A stretch of DNA of 64,000 bases from Smittium mucronatum (taxonomy: Eukaryota; Kickxellomycota; Harpellomycetes; Harpellales; Legeriomycetaceae), in contig LSSL01000059.1 of NCBI GenBank assembly GCA_001953115.1, forward strand, positions 18,358 to 82,357. The letters are read 5' to 3'. Under the pieces are notes generated by a model. That model did not search any database and was not told where the DNA came from. It saw only the letters and a list, made by a program, of their open reading frames with translations. Each line of letters starts with the position of its first letter. The first letter of the stretch is position 1. The position numbers and the translations under genes were made by a program. Below, one piece after another: positions 14,116 through 25,839 of this stretch.

Positions 14116-16065
14116 AACGTAAAAACTTATTGAAAATTTTAATTTAATACCATTTTTTGACATTCACTGTGTTTTAAAATAATCTTATTTTACTTTTCTG
14201 AATCCCTTTTACTTTTTTTACAATTTTATTTCTTTTTTGGATTTGACTTGGAAATGGTGTATTCATGTTATCTAGAGCCAGTTAAAAACTAGTAAAAATT
14301 ATAGCATATTATCTTTACTGATGTATATTCACTACTTTTTGATGATGAGAGGAAATAATTAATACCAGAAAACATGTGTCAAGATTTTATTATCTTTTTT
14401 TTTATCCTCTGATAGGGTATTTCTCAAGAATTCATACCATACGATTGGAAATGCTTCAAGTAACCCTGTCTACATCTGGAACTCTGAAATTAATTTTTTA
14501 TTTTTTATTTTTTATGTGAGGTTCTTCTACTGTAAAGTCGGGTATTATGACATCAATTAACTTTTGCGACTCTTAATTTTTTTGAATTTCAATAAAAAAC
14601 GTACGAACCTTATCCCTGAATTTCTAAATTATTTTGATAATTTCTGGTGATACACAACATAGATATTTTAGATCCCATTTTCTAAGTTCATAGAGTATCT
14701 TTGCAAAAAAAAAATTGATACCGGTACACTTAATATGCCTCAAAGTACTATGGTGTTTTAGAGTTAACTGTAATTTTAAGCTCTAATGAAAAATAAAGTT
14801 TTAAAAGGGTATAATTCAATGATCAATTTTAATGATATTTTATTTCTAGTTTAAAAATAATATATGAAAAATAAGAAGAATGGTATCAATCGTGATTAGT
14901 TTTTATATGGAAAATCTTCATAAAAAAAATCTCCCTCATCAAATCATGTTTTTTTTACCCTTTTTTACCTTTAAATTTTCGACTTTTCATTTTGTTTTTT
15001 GTCATTTTTTCACTGAATAATCCTAGTTCGTAGGCGAAATCATTATTTTTCATATTTATTTTATCCATAACATTGATTTAAGTGAATCTGTAAATGACTT
15101 AATTTCAAGAAAATAGTTAAATTAATTGAAATTTTTGATTTTTAGATAATGTCAATAATATTTCCACTAAGATTATCTGTAAATATAATTAATATGTATA
15201 TATGCAATTTTTGCTATTAATTTCATAGGATAAGATTCAAAATTACACAATAAAGAAGATAATACTTAATATTCTCCCTCTCTGTTATTATTATGTATTT
15301 AGAAGGGGTTTCATTTATGTCTTTATAATAAAAAGTGTATTTTCTTTACAGATCTATTCATTCATAATATAAAGATCGTTGTGTTAAGAAGCCTAATATG
15401 AATTAATTAATTTTCAGGTACTATTACTTATGAAATCCAAAAACATATATACTTATGATTTTAAAAAATACTTTAATAGTTTCACTGAGCTTAGAAGAAC
15501 GAAAATATTAATAAAATTTATCAATAAAAACATAAAAACTTCAAATAAAAAACAATTATTTAGTGTTTAATTTTTATATTTCATCTTTGCTCTTAATTTA
15601 TTTATTAAAAATGCATGAAATATTGACAATATTACATTAATTATCATTTTATTATCATTTTATTATTGCTTAGGTTACAATTAGTTGACCATTTTTTAGA
15701 ATTATTGTAATTGAAACCTCTATAAAAACAATATTAATCAAATAAATCAGTTTATGCTAAAATTTTGGTCGACACAGTTGATATAATGAAACTCCAGAAC
15801 AACTCAGAGTGTAGAAAATTTTCATAAATTTTTTTTTATAAAAAAATTTATAATCTAAAAAAAAAAAATTTAATTGAGTTCAATTTTCAAAAAATGTACC
15901 GAATTCAGCTTATCTAGCGTTTAGGATTATTTTTTTCGTGGAAAAAAAAAGGCCTACTGATCTCAAAAAATTAATTGATTTAAATGATAGATCATTATTT
16001 GCGAATCCAATTCCGCACAGAAAAATCGATTTATAAAGTTCATAAAATTAGATGATTGGATCTCT
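14116..16065. other. AT-rich region without recognisable gene
   Basis: No supported gene. Only AT-rich spacer with short homopolymer tracts is visible. Confidence 0.6.
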
Positions 16066-16242
16066 TAACTTTTTCGTCTCCATGTGTGTGAATTATTCTG
16101 ATTTGATTAATCTATGCAGCTTTTTCAACTAATTTCAAAAAATTTGCCAATGGAATGTTAATTTTTTGAATGTGAATTGAGGCAATATGAATATTGGCAA
16201 TGAAAATGGCACGAAATGGCCCACCGGAAGAAAAAGAGTTAA
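16066..16242. mobile_element. Candidate TTAA-flanked short element
   Basis: The segment begins TTAACTTTTTCGTCTCC and ends CCGGAAGAAAAAGAGTTAA, giving imperfect inverted ends with TTAA at both sides. The left-end motif TTAACTCTTTCGTCTC recurs immediately at the right boundary (16239). The right end (GGCCCACCGG) resembles sequence near 25940-25955 (GGCCCACAGCCGGGAAAGGG). I infer a piggyBac-like non-autonomous element abutting, and possibly truncating, the family B copy that follows. Boundaries are uncertain. Confidence 0.35.
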
Positions 16243-16471
16243 CTCTTTCGTCTCAGTTTCCACTTTCAGGCGATCTTACTAAAATTCACAGATACTAATG
16301 AACTATCGATAGTGTCGGAAGCGGATTCCTTATACCAGTTAGACTGGTATAAATCCTCGCTTCGAAACTGTTGCTGTGTAGCCAAAGATGAGGCAACGCT
16401 AAGCAAACTATCGCTAGTACACCTATCGCCCTCACCCAACAGAGACCTTAGGGCAGGTATTATTTCCCTAC

Positions 16472-17076
16472 TCCGCCTATCTACACTTCGCCCATTGCTC
16501 CCTTCACTTACAACGCTAAGCGTTTATACAGCCCCCACGGTAGGAATAACAGGCGAGAACCTTACCGGGGGTTTGGGATCAGCACTTAACGAAAGNNNNN
16601 NNNNNNNNNNNNNNNNNNNNNNNNNNNNNNNNNNNNNNNNNNNNNNNNNNNNNNNNNNNNNNNNNNNNNNNNNNNNNNNNNNNNNNNNNNNNNNNNNNNN
16701 NNNNNNNNNNNNNNNNNNNNNNNNNNNNNNNNNNNNNNNNNNNNNNNNNNNNNNNNNNNNNNNNNNNNNNNNNNNNNNNNNNNNNNNNNNNNNNNNNNNN
16801 NNNNNNNNNNNNNNNNNNNNNNNNNNNNNNNNNNNNNNNNNNNNNNNNNNNNNNNNNNNNNNNNNNNNNNNNNNNNNNNNNNNNNNNNNNNNNNNNNNNN
16901 NNNNNNNNNNNNNNNNNNNNNNNNNNNNNNNNNNNNNNNNNNNNNNNNNNNNTCCGCCTATCTACACTTCGCCCATTGCTCCCTTCACTTACAACGCTAA
17001 GCGTTTATACAGCCCCCACGGTAGGAATAACAGGCGAGAACCTTACCGGGGGTTTGGGATCAGCACTTAACGAAAG
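16472..17076. repeat. Assembly gap flanked by identical 124-base ends
   Basis: Bases 16472-16595 are identical to 16953-17076, and only N lies between them. Homology to the other family B copy runs straight through a single 124-base block. The simplest reading is that two contigs overlapping by 124 bases were placed apart by a scaffolder instead of merged. Open frames that cross the N run are artefacts. Confidence 0.9.
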
Positions 17077-17298
17077 ACCCAATAACCAAGACACTAAGCC
17101 CTCCATTATCGGTTCTCCCGCCAAGTTAACTGATGGGTCTAAGTCGTCGCCCAGCGCAGCAACTTCAGAAAGAGAAGATACCGAAGTATTACTATCTCTG
17201 TCATCGACTACCTCACGCCAAGCGGCTACCTCCGAGGCAAATCCATAAGGATAAGCGTCGGAATCGACCAACTCATGATCGCGCCTGATCATGCCCAT
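17005..17298 (-). pseudogene. Unknown family B ORF, copy 1 (nonsense-broken)
   Basis: A minus-strand frame of 97 codons starts at an ATG at 17298 and ends at a TAA where the other copy has a CAA glutamine codon. Beyond this stop the same frame continues through the duplicated 124-base block, then reads LLGEGD and on to about 16272 (ending KIA, then TGA). The original product would have been roughly 190 residues. Recognisable shared blocks with copy 2 are HELV, AYPYGF, DLDPSVNL, GEP and LLGLSL. I do not recognise the family; it is acidic and Ser-rich, without evident transmembrane segments or zinc motifs. Third-position differences between copies, and conservation past the stop of the overlapping plus-strand frame, support the minus strand as the coding one. 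Confidence 0.5.
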
Positions 17299-17336
17299 AG
17301 CACTATTGAATTAATGCCAACACTAAATTAACTAAC

Positions 17337-17458
17337 TAAACAAAACGGACTAACGGTAACAAATCCCAGACCACGAAAGTATACCAAAACTTTAACTAAA
17401 CAAAACGGACTAACGGGTAACAAATCCCAGTCCACGAAAGTATACTAAAACTTTAACT
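17337..17458 (-). repeat. Two tandem 60-base repeats upstream of family B ORF
   Basis: Two nearly identical copies of a 60-61 base unit (containing AAACAAAACGGACTAACGG and CCACGAAAGTATAC on the plus strand) lie just 5' of the family B ORF. The second family B copy has only one diverged unit (25170-25205). Repeats in a leader are common in promoter or untranslated regions of mobile elements, so a regulatory role is possible but unproven. Confidence 0.8.
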
Positions 17459-17684
17459 AAACAAAACCACTACCAGATTCGAACTGGTTAAACACTACTG
17501 AACAATATAAACCAAATATATTGAAAATATGACAAAAGACTACCTAGTCTACAAAACTACTATAAGGGATTAAAAAGAGTCTTCTAGCGTGCTAAAACCT
17601 TCAGACTATAAAAAGGGCGTAATTCCACCTAGGACGAAAAGGCGCGTCCTACCTCTTTAATAGCCATTTTAATAATAATGATAC

Positions 17685-20499
17685 CCAATTATTATATAAT
17701 TTTTTTAATAGATAGATTTTACTAATATTTTAGTAAAGAATAAAAAAAAATTCGGAAATCTGTGCCTAATAATATTTAACGAAATATTATATGAATTATA
17801 AATTTTATTCAATTTTGTCTCATGTAAATTACTTTAAGATAAAATTGACGAATAATATACCAAAAATTAAACCACATTTATCTGGAAACTTAGGTGCATT
17901 TTCCATAATTTTGAAACGAGTTATAGGCACATTTTGGATTTTACAAAGCGAAAAGAATTATTTTTTATACAATAGATACTCATGGAAATTTAAAAACGAC
18001 TAATGGCTGAGGACGCAAGAAAAATTTCAATTGATTCCAGATAGTGGCCACAATTCTGGTTTTAAATTGTTTTTTTAAATAATATGTAATAGAATTCAAT
18101 ATAAAATTATTAATAAAAACCAGCAAATAGTTTAGACTACAAGGGAAATATCAGCTGCAGCTATATATTGGAAAAAAACACTGACTTTCAATTGGAGGGT
18201 TTTATTAGTACGTAAACTCATTCTATATAAAAATATTATTAAAAACCAGCTAATTTTTGTCGCTGCAAATAAATTATTAGTTGCAGCCATCGGTCGGTCA
18301 CAGTTCTGATTTCTGATAGGTCTTGTTTTTAAAATGTACAAATTTATATAATTTGTATGAAAATAAAGTACATTACACTGTATTTATGTGAAATTTTAAT
18401 ATTAAGACAATTTAAAAAAATGATTTTTTATCTTTTTACATTTGAATAATAAACTAATTTTTATAATTTTTTTAAAAATATGGATAATAATATGATATTT
18501 GAAATAAGTCTGTCTTGAAATATATCCTGTGTTTCAGACTCAAATTCATAACAAGATTCTAAAAGAGTTTTAAATTTTTAACTAGAAAATTTTTCCATAT
18601 TGAAAACGAGTCTAATGGATTGTTTGGCTCACAGATAGTAGGATATTCGAAAAATCTCATTAAAAAAAAATTGGAGCAAATTTTTAAATATTCCATGTCC
18701 ATTAATAATTTTTTCTAGTCCCAATAATATCCCGTTTTATTTTTGATCTAAATTCTATTACTTTTTATACGATTTTCAAAATATTTTTTGACAAAGAAGT
18801 GTCGAAAGAAATTTTTATAAACTCTAAAAAATACATTGATTTCAAATTCAAAAGTAAAAAAATTAAAATATCCATGAAGGACTTCAAAATATTTCTGTAA
18901 ATTAATGTGCTTATTAGGATATAGAAACTTCCTGTTATTAAAAATTATTGGAGTTCAGATTCAATAATAATTGATTATATATTGCAAACCTTGCTTATTC
19001 AAATTTATTCACAATTTTCTTTCTAATTTTAATTTAGGAAACAAATAAAAGTTTGAAAGCATATATAGTAAATACAATAAAATCTTCAAAATTAGAAATA
19101 TTTTAGCTAGAATTAAAGATAATTTCCAAAAAAAATTAATCATGATAAAAACGTATAAATTGATGAATAAATGATAAAATTCCGAGAAAGATCATTTTTC
19201 AGGCTCTTTATGCCAAATAAAACTATAAAAAAGGTTTTTAAAATTTGGGTCTTAGCCGAATATACTGGGTACTGATGGAATTTTGAATTATATAAAGGGG
19301 AATCTTACATAAATCCAGAAAAATCCTTAGGATTTAGGGTAGTAAAAAACATATCTTAAGTTTTTAAGTTCTTAAATCATCCAAACACAGGATTTCCCTA
19401 GACGGGTGTTTTAATTCTGTAGAACTTATAAAATATCTTTTTTCAAAAAACATCTAAGTATGTGGAACAATTTTTTCCAACTAGAAAGTTCTTCCAAAAT
19501 TCAAAAACAGCAAATCGTTCTAAAAATATTCCTGGGATTGGTATGAATCTTTATAATCAATTTTTATTATAAAATTTATGGAAAATAGACCGTTTTACAT
19601 TTTTCTAATTTTAGCTACACAAGATATAAAACTATAGGTAACAGAAATCAACATGATGGAGGTAAATTAGAAGTAACTATTAAGTCTTTAATCACTAACT
19701 AGAATAAAAACATAAACCTTTTTGATAAATTCGATAAAAGAAAAAAGCTTTAAAAAATTGAATTAAAAATTCTGAGATTTCTGCCAAGATTTTTTTTGAT
19801 TGTGTGTGTGTGTGTGTGATAAAATCTTTGAAAATATGCAAAAATTTATGAAAAACACAGAAAAAAAATAAAAGAGCTTTTTCATGTAAAATTTTTGAAA
19901 TTTAAGATAAAATATATACATGAAATAGTACGTGAAAGTGAAATCTATATCTCTAATCATTTCTAAGTAGTGAAAAAGAAAAAATGGAGGAAAATATTAT
20001 TCACCGAAAGCAGAAATACTAATAAATAATATATATATTACGATTCAATAAAAAATGAGAAAGTGTTATTTCTGTATCAGGGAAGAAGAGCGTGTCAGAA
20101 CTAGGTAGAAGTGTAACTTAGATGAAGTCAAAATTTTCTTTAATCAAAAAAAAAATTGCTTTAATGAATATCACAGACCAAAAAAAGACCAAAAAAAGAA
20201 TGACTGAAGTTAAAAATAATTCTATTTTTTCAATTTATTTATCATTTTAAAATTTCTTATAAGCTCTAAATATATTTAATAAAATTATTAAAAAATCAAT
20301 CAAAAAATCAATAATCAATGTATTATTATAATTTTAGTAATAGTCTTATGAAAATAAAAAAATTATTCAAAGTGTTGTAAAAATTTATATAAAAATCAAT
20401 TTTTTAGAGAATTAAAATCCATTTAAGGAATATTTGGAAATATATAATAATTTTTTTTTCAATACAGTATATTGCCATTATCATGAGATTTTCAAAATG
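17685..20499. other. AT-rich region without recognisable gene
   Basis: No supported gene. Two open frames (17791-18003 plus, 18132-18341 minus) have somewhat protein-like composition but no assignable motif. An imperfect direct repeat around ATTAAAAACCAGC occurs near 18110 and 18240. A (TG)9 tract lies at 19801-19818. Confidence 0.5.
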
Positions 20500-21110
20500 T
20501 GATTATAATTGTCGCTGTAGTACTATTAATGATTTGAGCATTTGTAGTTGATGTATTAGTTAAGGTGGTAGTAGGTCGCGCATTTGTTGTAATATTATGT
20601 GTTTTATTTTGTAGCATTGATTTCGTTTGATTTAAAGTATACGTATTAATTGATTTAGCTGCTGATTTATTACTTAATTTACTATGTTATGTATTTTTTG
20701 ATATAGTTGTTGATAAATTTTTGAGAAATTCATTGATTTAATAGTTGATTTACTATAATGACTTAGTAATCGATATAATTTTTGATGAAGTTATTGATCA
20801 ATTAGTTGATGTAGTCATTTATAAATTAGTTTATGTAATATAGGATGTAATAATTTATGTAATTTTTAGCGAATTGATTAATGTATATTTGGTGTAATAT
20901 ATGATATATTAATTGGTATAATAGTTGACGGGTTGATTTATGTATTCATTAATATAGCGGTTGATATATAAGCTGTTCTAATATTTGATTTAATATTTGA
21001 TGTTTTATTATATGTTTATTGATGTATGTATTTCATTATTATTTGATTTGTGCTTGATCCAGTGCTTAATTCAATATAAAATTTTACTTTCGTTTCAGCA
21101 TTTATTTCTA
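20500..21110 (-). repeat. Degenerate Thr/Asn-rich repeat region, possible gene relic
   Basis: The plus strand repeats variants of GTTGATTTA and ATTGATGTAGT at irregular 12-18 base spacing. On the minus strand the best-preserved end (about 20500-20600) reads as Thr-rich sequence such as TTNARPTTTLTNTSTTNAQ, ending at a TGA. The rest is interrupted by many stops. This could be the remains of a Thr/Ser-rich tandem-repeat surface protein, or merely a decayed minisatellite. The repetition is visible; former coding is inference. Confidence 0.35.
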
Positions 21111-23754
21111 TGGCGAGTCTAAATGTAATTAAGTTCAAAATTCTTAGTAAATCGTGAATCATGATTCTGATCTTCAATAAAATAAAATTTCTGTCTAAAA
21201 ATCAAAATAATACCTATTAAATTAAAAAAATAATATAAAAAAACATTTTAAAATAATTATTCATCAAATTCACAAAATAAATAAGAATTTCAATATAATT
21301 TAAAAGGCATTGCTATATATAAATAAAAAGATCAAAATTTTAATCTAAATTATGTTTTATAACTGTAATTTTATTTCAATGTCCTCATTTTTTATACTTT
21401 TTATACTTTTCATTTATGCGATATCCCCACATTTAGAAAATAAAAATCGGTATCTTCATAAATTGAAGCTTTATAATCTATTAGTCACATCTTAAAATTA
21501 TTATAAAAACTAAATTTCTCTAATTTAAATAAAATTTTTTTTACAAGTTTACCAATATAGTGTATCTTTATTTAGTTTTGGATTTTATTGGTTAAATTGT
21601 TTTTAGATAAATCATTTGTACATTTATAAAATTTCTCAAAGATAAAAAAATTTACACGGGTTAAAAAATGATTTTATTTTTTGATGAAGCTATGTAAATT
21701 TTGATTAAAATGCATCTATTTTGATATTCATAACATTTCATTAAAAAATCCATTGATTGATTCGTTGACGTTTCAGAAGGTCCCAATCTCATTAAATAAT
21801 GTTTAGTTATTTTTTTCCATCTAGATAAAATCTTTTTCTAGATATTTTTAAGATAATTTAAAACCAATACAAAAATAAAACAGCCTCTTTTTTGTGAAAT
21901 TCATATATAGATAAGAATTTAATTATGGGAAATTATTATATTTTTAAAAAGTTTCAAGAAAGGCTTATCGTGATATAAAAAAAAATATGAACATAAGCAA
22001 CATACTAATATAAATTGAAAAAAATCCGGACTGTTTATTTGCTACATGAGCGATTTATACATCTTTTTTATGCTATAAATACTAAAAATTAATATAAATT
22101 TATTTGATAATATTTTATTTTATAAGGATTAATAATACCTAGTCGATGGTAGTTTAAAAAAATTAGAAAAAATCTTATATTTTTAAAAATAGGCGATCAA
22201 AAAAAATCCAAAAGTCTAAGAATTTTTAAGCCAAAATGACTATTTTTCAACTAACTATAAATATCATGGCGATTATACACGAAATTTAATGATTTTATCA
22301 TATAATTTAATCGCTGTATCTTATAATTAAAATTGCAGAATTACAAAAAAAAGTTGAAATAGATCATTTTTCCATTTTTTCACTATAATTGTAGAGTTTT
22401 ATTGATAAGAAATTTGAAACCCCAATAAATTCTAATTAGTGATACTAAATTGATACAATTTAATATTTAATATTCGCAAAAATGCTATTAAATAAAACAT
22501 CCAATTTTAAAAAACTATGCTAAAAGCTATAACTTAATAAAACTTGAAATATATAAATAAAAAATATTTTAGATAGCAATTGTTAGAAATTTTAAAAATT
22601 AAATTCATTATAATAAAATGTCTTAGTTTTTTGGGATTTGGAAAAAGATAATGGTTAGAGGGAGAGAGGGAAAGTTGAGATGTGAAATGTGAAATGTGAA
22701 AGTTGAAATAGATACTACATAATTTGACAATATTTCTACCCTACTCCTAGTCATAAAACTTTTAACCTTTGATTAAACGAAATTTTCTTCAATAATTATT
22801 ACAATAAGAAAGAATAACCCTCCATTCCTTTTCATGCTATATAGTTTTTTTTAAGAATTACTGACATAAAAATCCCTGCGTGATGCATCAAATTTTACAA
22901 ATATGTTAAAAAAATTTACAAAAATCGATGCGCTTTTTATTGAGTTAATAATTAGATTCTCAATATAAGTAACAATTTATATTACTTATGATCATATAGT
23001 ATTTTTTAAGCTCCAAATCAGAATTTTTCGTGTAGATATTTTTCTTTATTTTTTGATAATAATTAATATCCAATATTTGTAAAAACATTTAATCCCAGAG
23101 TATTTTATTACATATCAGAAAGATTGGCACACTTTTTTATTAATTTTTATTTTACCCTAAAATTTCACTAAGGTATTTTTTTTTAAAATATAAGTTTTTT
23201 TTTTAGGATTAATGTTTCGTTTATTTAACCAATCAAAAAGATAAGTCTCATATTATCCTTTCAAAACTTTATTTCTATAGTTTTGTTATTTTATTCTTTG
23301 ACAGCTAATAATTTAAAGTATGTTTTTATAATCAAATATATAAAATACTAAAATTTATAATAAAAAAATAAAAAAGACCCCCTTTCCAAAAACTTAAGAT
23401 GTTTACAAATTTATAAGGCTGCTTAATACCAATGATTAACTTAGCTTTCAACCACCTTCACTATTTGTTGGATAATGTCAATAGTGGTAACAAACTTGAT
23501 AGATTCGGTTAAACCCTTTTTTGGGAGCTATTTCTACCCAATTAACATTTATTAAATTTCTTTTTAGTGTCTGATTGCTAATAAGACATTGGGAGGAGAC
23601 ATTTTAATTCCGACACAGATCTCAGCGGAGACTAAAAAGTTAAATACGAATCCATTTTAATCGGTTTTTTATTGTTTGCTAAAAAAATTAATAACAAATA
23701 ATCATGTAAAACGAGGGTTAATTGTAGCAAAAAAATAAGTGTTAAACGCAGAAA
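21111..23754. other. AT-rich region without recognisable gene
   Basis: No supported gene. A short purine-rich patch with AAATGTGAAATGTGAAA repetition lies at about 22650-22705. A less AT-rich patch at 23410-23640 has no assignable feature. Confidence 0.55.
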
Positions 23755-23800
23755 AGGGCTTAAATGCTTTTATTTACAATAAAATTCCGTGATAAAAAAA
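23755..23800 (+). mobile_element. 5'-truncated family A 3' end
   Basis: The segment reads TTTACAATAAAATTCCGTGA followed by TAAAAAAA, matching the 3' terminus of the family A copy at 50430-50458 including the A tail. Nothing further upstream matches clearly. Severe 5' truncation with a preserved A-tailed 3' end is what incomplete target-primed reverse transcription leaves. Confidence 0.5.
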
Positions 23801-23866
23801 ATTACAAAATATCAGCATTTTTAGAGATAATATATTACTCTATTGGTCTTCATTCATGATATTTAA

Positions 23867-24030
23867 CCTTTTCCGGGCCAAAATTTAAGCCTCAAATATA
23901 CTTGTGACATTAATGTTTTTAAATTGCTCCCAAATTATTGATTCATCCAATAACACACAATAATGTTAGTATAATGAAAATATTATGCAATTAGTGAATT
24001 AAATATTTTTCACATCTGCCCCTGAAAAGG
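23867..24030. mobile_element. TTAA-type MITE, copy 2 (164 bp)
   Basis: The left end CCTTTTCCGGGC pairs with the right end GCCCCTGAAAAGG. It is flanked by TTAA on the left and ATAA on the right, a TTAA duplication with one change. The interior is similar in order and length to the 163-base copy at 13949-14111. It is non-autonomous, and piggyBac-like by its ends. Confidence 0.6.
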
Positions 24031-24100
24031 ATAAGGAAATAGGAGTATGTCACCCTAACCGATATAATCTAATCAGGAATTTCTCAGGTTCATAGCGCAA

Positions 24101-25777
24101 AGTTTTTTTGTGTTATGTAATTTTATTTTAAGATAACTTAATTAAAAATTATAATATTGTAATATGAGAAAAAGAAAAATAATTATAGAAGAAACTATCA
24201 TCCTAACTAAAATATGCTCCTCTGCCGATCTACCGGCTGCGTACCTACGGATAAAGGGTGTAACCCACCAACCGAAAGATCCCCTTTAGAATTGACTAAA
24301 ATGAATATATGGCTAAAGTTTAACGTCTATGAATTAATCTCTTTTTCAAAGAACGATATTTAATTTAAGTTATCGAGCTCCTATTATGTAAACAGCCAAT
24401 CAGATGGAAATACCGAATCTTTTATATTTTCCAATGTCCACAAAGTTCTTATCGGTTAAGACCGGGAATTTGATATAAAATGTAAAGGCAAATCTTTTTA
24501 GAAATGATTAGGCTTTTCAAAATATTGAAGTTCCGAGTTTTCTAAGCCCTTAATTGCTTATCTTGCTATATCCAATTCTTAGTATCTTATATAAGTACAT
24601 AATCTTAGTACTGTCGGAAGCGGATTCCCTATACCAGTTAGACCTCTACAAGTCATCGCTCCTAAAATGGTGTTGGTAGGCCAAAGAAGAGGCAAAACTA
24701 AGCGAAATACTGCTAGCACACTATACGCCCTCACCCAGAAGAGACTTTAGGGCAGGTATTGCTCCATTAATCCGCCTATCCACACTTTGCCCATTGCTCC
24801 CTGTACTTACAGCACTAAGTGTTTGTACAGACCCCACGGTAGGAATAAAGGGCGAAAACATTACCGGGGGGTTGGAACCGGAACCTAAAGAAAGACCCAA
24901 TAAAGAAGACAAAAGGTCCTTCATAACTGGTTCTCCCTCCAAGTTGACCGATGGGTCTAAGTCTTCACTTAGCTCAAGGGCATCAATAGATATTGATGCC
25001 GAAACATAGCTATCCCTATCCTCTGACGCCTCTCGCCAAGTGTCCGCCTCCGGGGAAAACCCATAAGGGTAAGCACCGGTCTCGACCAACTCATGGTTGC
25101 GCATAACCATGACCACAACACTATCTAAGCTATTGCCTTCACTAAGCAAAAATATGCCAACTAAATAAAACTGGACTAACGGGTAATGATCTCAGTCCAC
25201 GAAAGAGGAAAAAATAAACTAAACACTCAAAGCCAACTACCGGTAAAACGCAAACGAACAATATAAAAAAAATTTATATTTGAATACGAGCAAAACTAAC
25301 TAGACCATAAAACCAACTTAATAAGTGACTATTACAATCCTTGAGCGTTCCAAGACTGGCAGAATATAAATGGGGCGTAGCTTCATCTAAGACGCAAATG
25401 CCGTCATACCACTTGAGTACCTAATCCCCCTTTAGTATAGCTGATACATAGTTAGAGTCTACCTCTAACAGGATTAAATAAATTAGGAATCTACCCAATC
25501 GTTGGCTAGATCGAAATAGCTTTCATGCTAATGGCTGTTAGGTTCTGATATTAGCCCAACTGTCGAACGCTGGACTTGTGTACAAGACTATGTCTCAGCT
25601 GTGCTAAAAGATGGTTTCCTCCTGTTTAGAAACGATCCTCCCCTGGAATCGTTGTGCGCTGTCTCCGCTACTTCCAACCAATAATAGTACAACTCTGTGT
25701 GATATTTTAGTATTCTGTACTTTTCGAAGTACACTACCTATGCTCCTAAACTACGGTAAGGCATTTCACTCTTAATA
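24101..25777 (-). mobile_element. Family A copy 2 carrying a family B insertion
   Basis: On the minus strand the copy begins near 25777 with TTAAGAGTGAAAT. It follows the family A 5' half to about 25448, is interrupted by about 1.06 kb (25447 to about 24385) that includes family B, then resumes with GAGCTC and the family A 3' half. It ends at ACATAACACAAAAAAA near 24101. The A-tailed end matches the other family A copies. Either B inserted into an A copy, or this is the longer form and the 632-base copies are internal deletions. The separate B copy at 16-17.7 kb favours insertion or independent mobility. Confidence 0.7.
24721..25149 (-). pseudogene. Unknown family B ORF, copy 2
   Basis: A 142-codon minus-strand frame that starts a little upstream of the point matching copy 1's first ATG and ends LLGEGV at a TAG, where copy 1 reads on (LLGEGD). 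Shared blocks are HELV, AYPYGF, DLDPSVNL, GEP, LLGLSL, FIPTVG and SNG..VDRR. Downstream of the stop the similarity to copy 1 continues for about 50 more codons with a second stop, so this copy is also broken, but at different sites from copy 1. The protein family is unknown to me. The plus-strand overlapping frame (24794-25009) stops inside the conserved region and is probably a shadow. Confidence 0.5.
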
Positions 25778-25839
25778 ATTCTATAGAGCACAGTAGTCAT
25801 TTTTCATTCCGATTAGTCAAAAATTGGTTTTTTTGGTTT

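Larger units (their letters stand above)
16243..17684 (-). mobile_element. Family B element, copy 1 (contains assembly gap)
   Basis: This moderate-GC segment is homologous to 24608-25447. Read on the minus strand, it starts with GTATCA at 17684, as the other copy does at 25447. A leader carries two tandem 60-base repeats (17337-17458), followed by a short ORF (17298-17005) and its broken continuation to about 16272. The N run at 16596-16952 is flanked by the same 124 bases on both sides, so the true element is about 481 bases shorter than drawn. The end near 16243 meets a TTAA motif and may be truncated. The element is not flanked by family A sequence here, so B can exist without A. Confidence 0.65.

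Noticed and set aside
16312..17070. 252-codon plus-strand ORF
   Set aside because: It is mostly N and crosses a false gap with duplicated flanks. The overlapping minus-strand frame is conserved further and fits the element's orientation.
16976..17248. Plus-strand ORF overlapping the family B gene
   Set aside because: The two strands share the wobble position. Differences between copies favour the minus frame, and the plus frame stops within the conserved region of the other copy.
17460..17492. tRNA-like B-box (GTTCGAATC) in family B
   Set aside because: It sits in a short palindrome with no A box or cloverleaf around it, so a tRNA or SINE promoter cannot be supported.
18132..18341. Minus-strand frame resembling an ISXO2-type transposase region
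   Set aside because: The resemblance is limited to a hydrophobic helix pattern. There is no zinc ribbon or DDE motif, and an imperfect direct repeat explains part of it.
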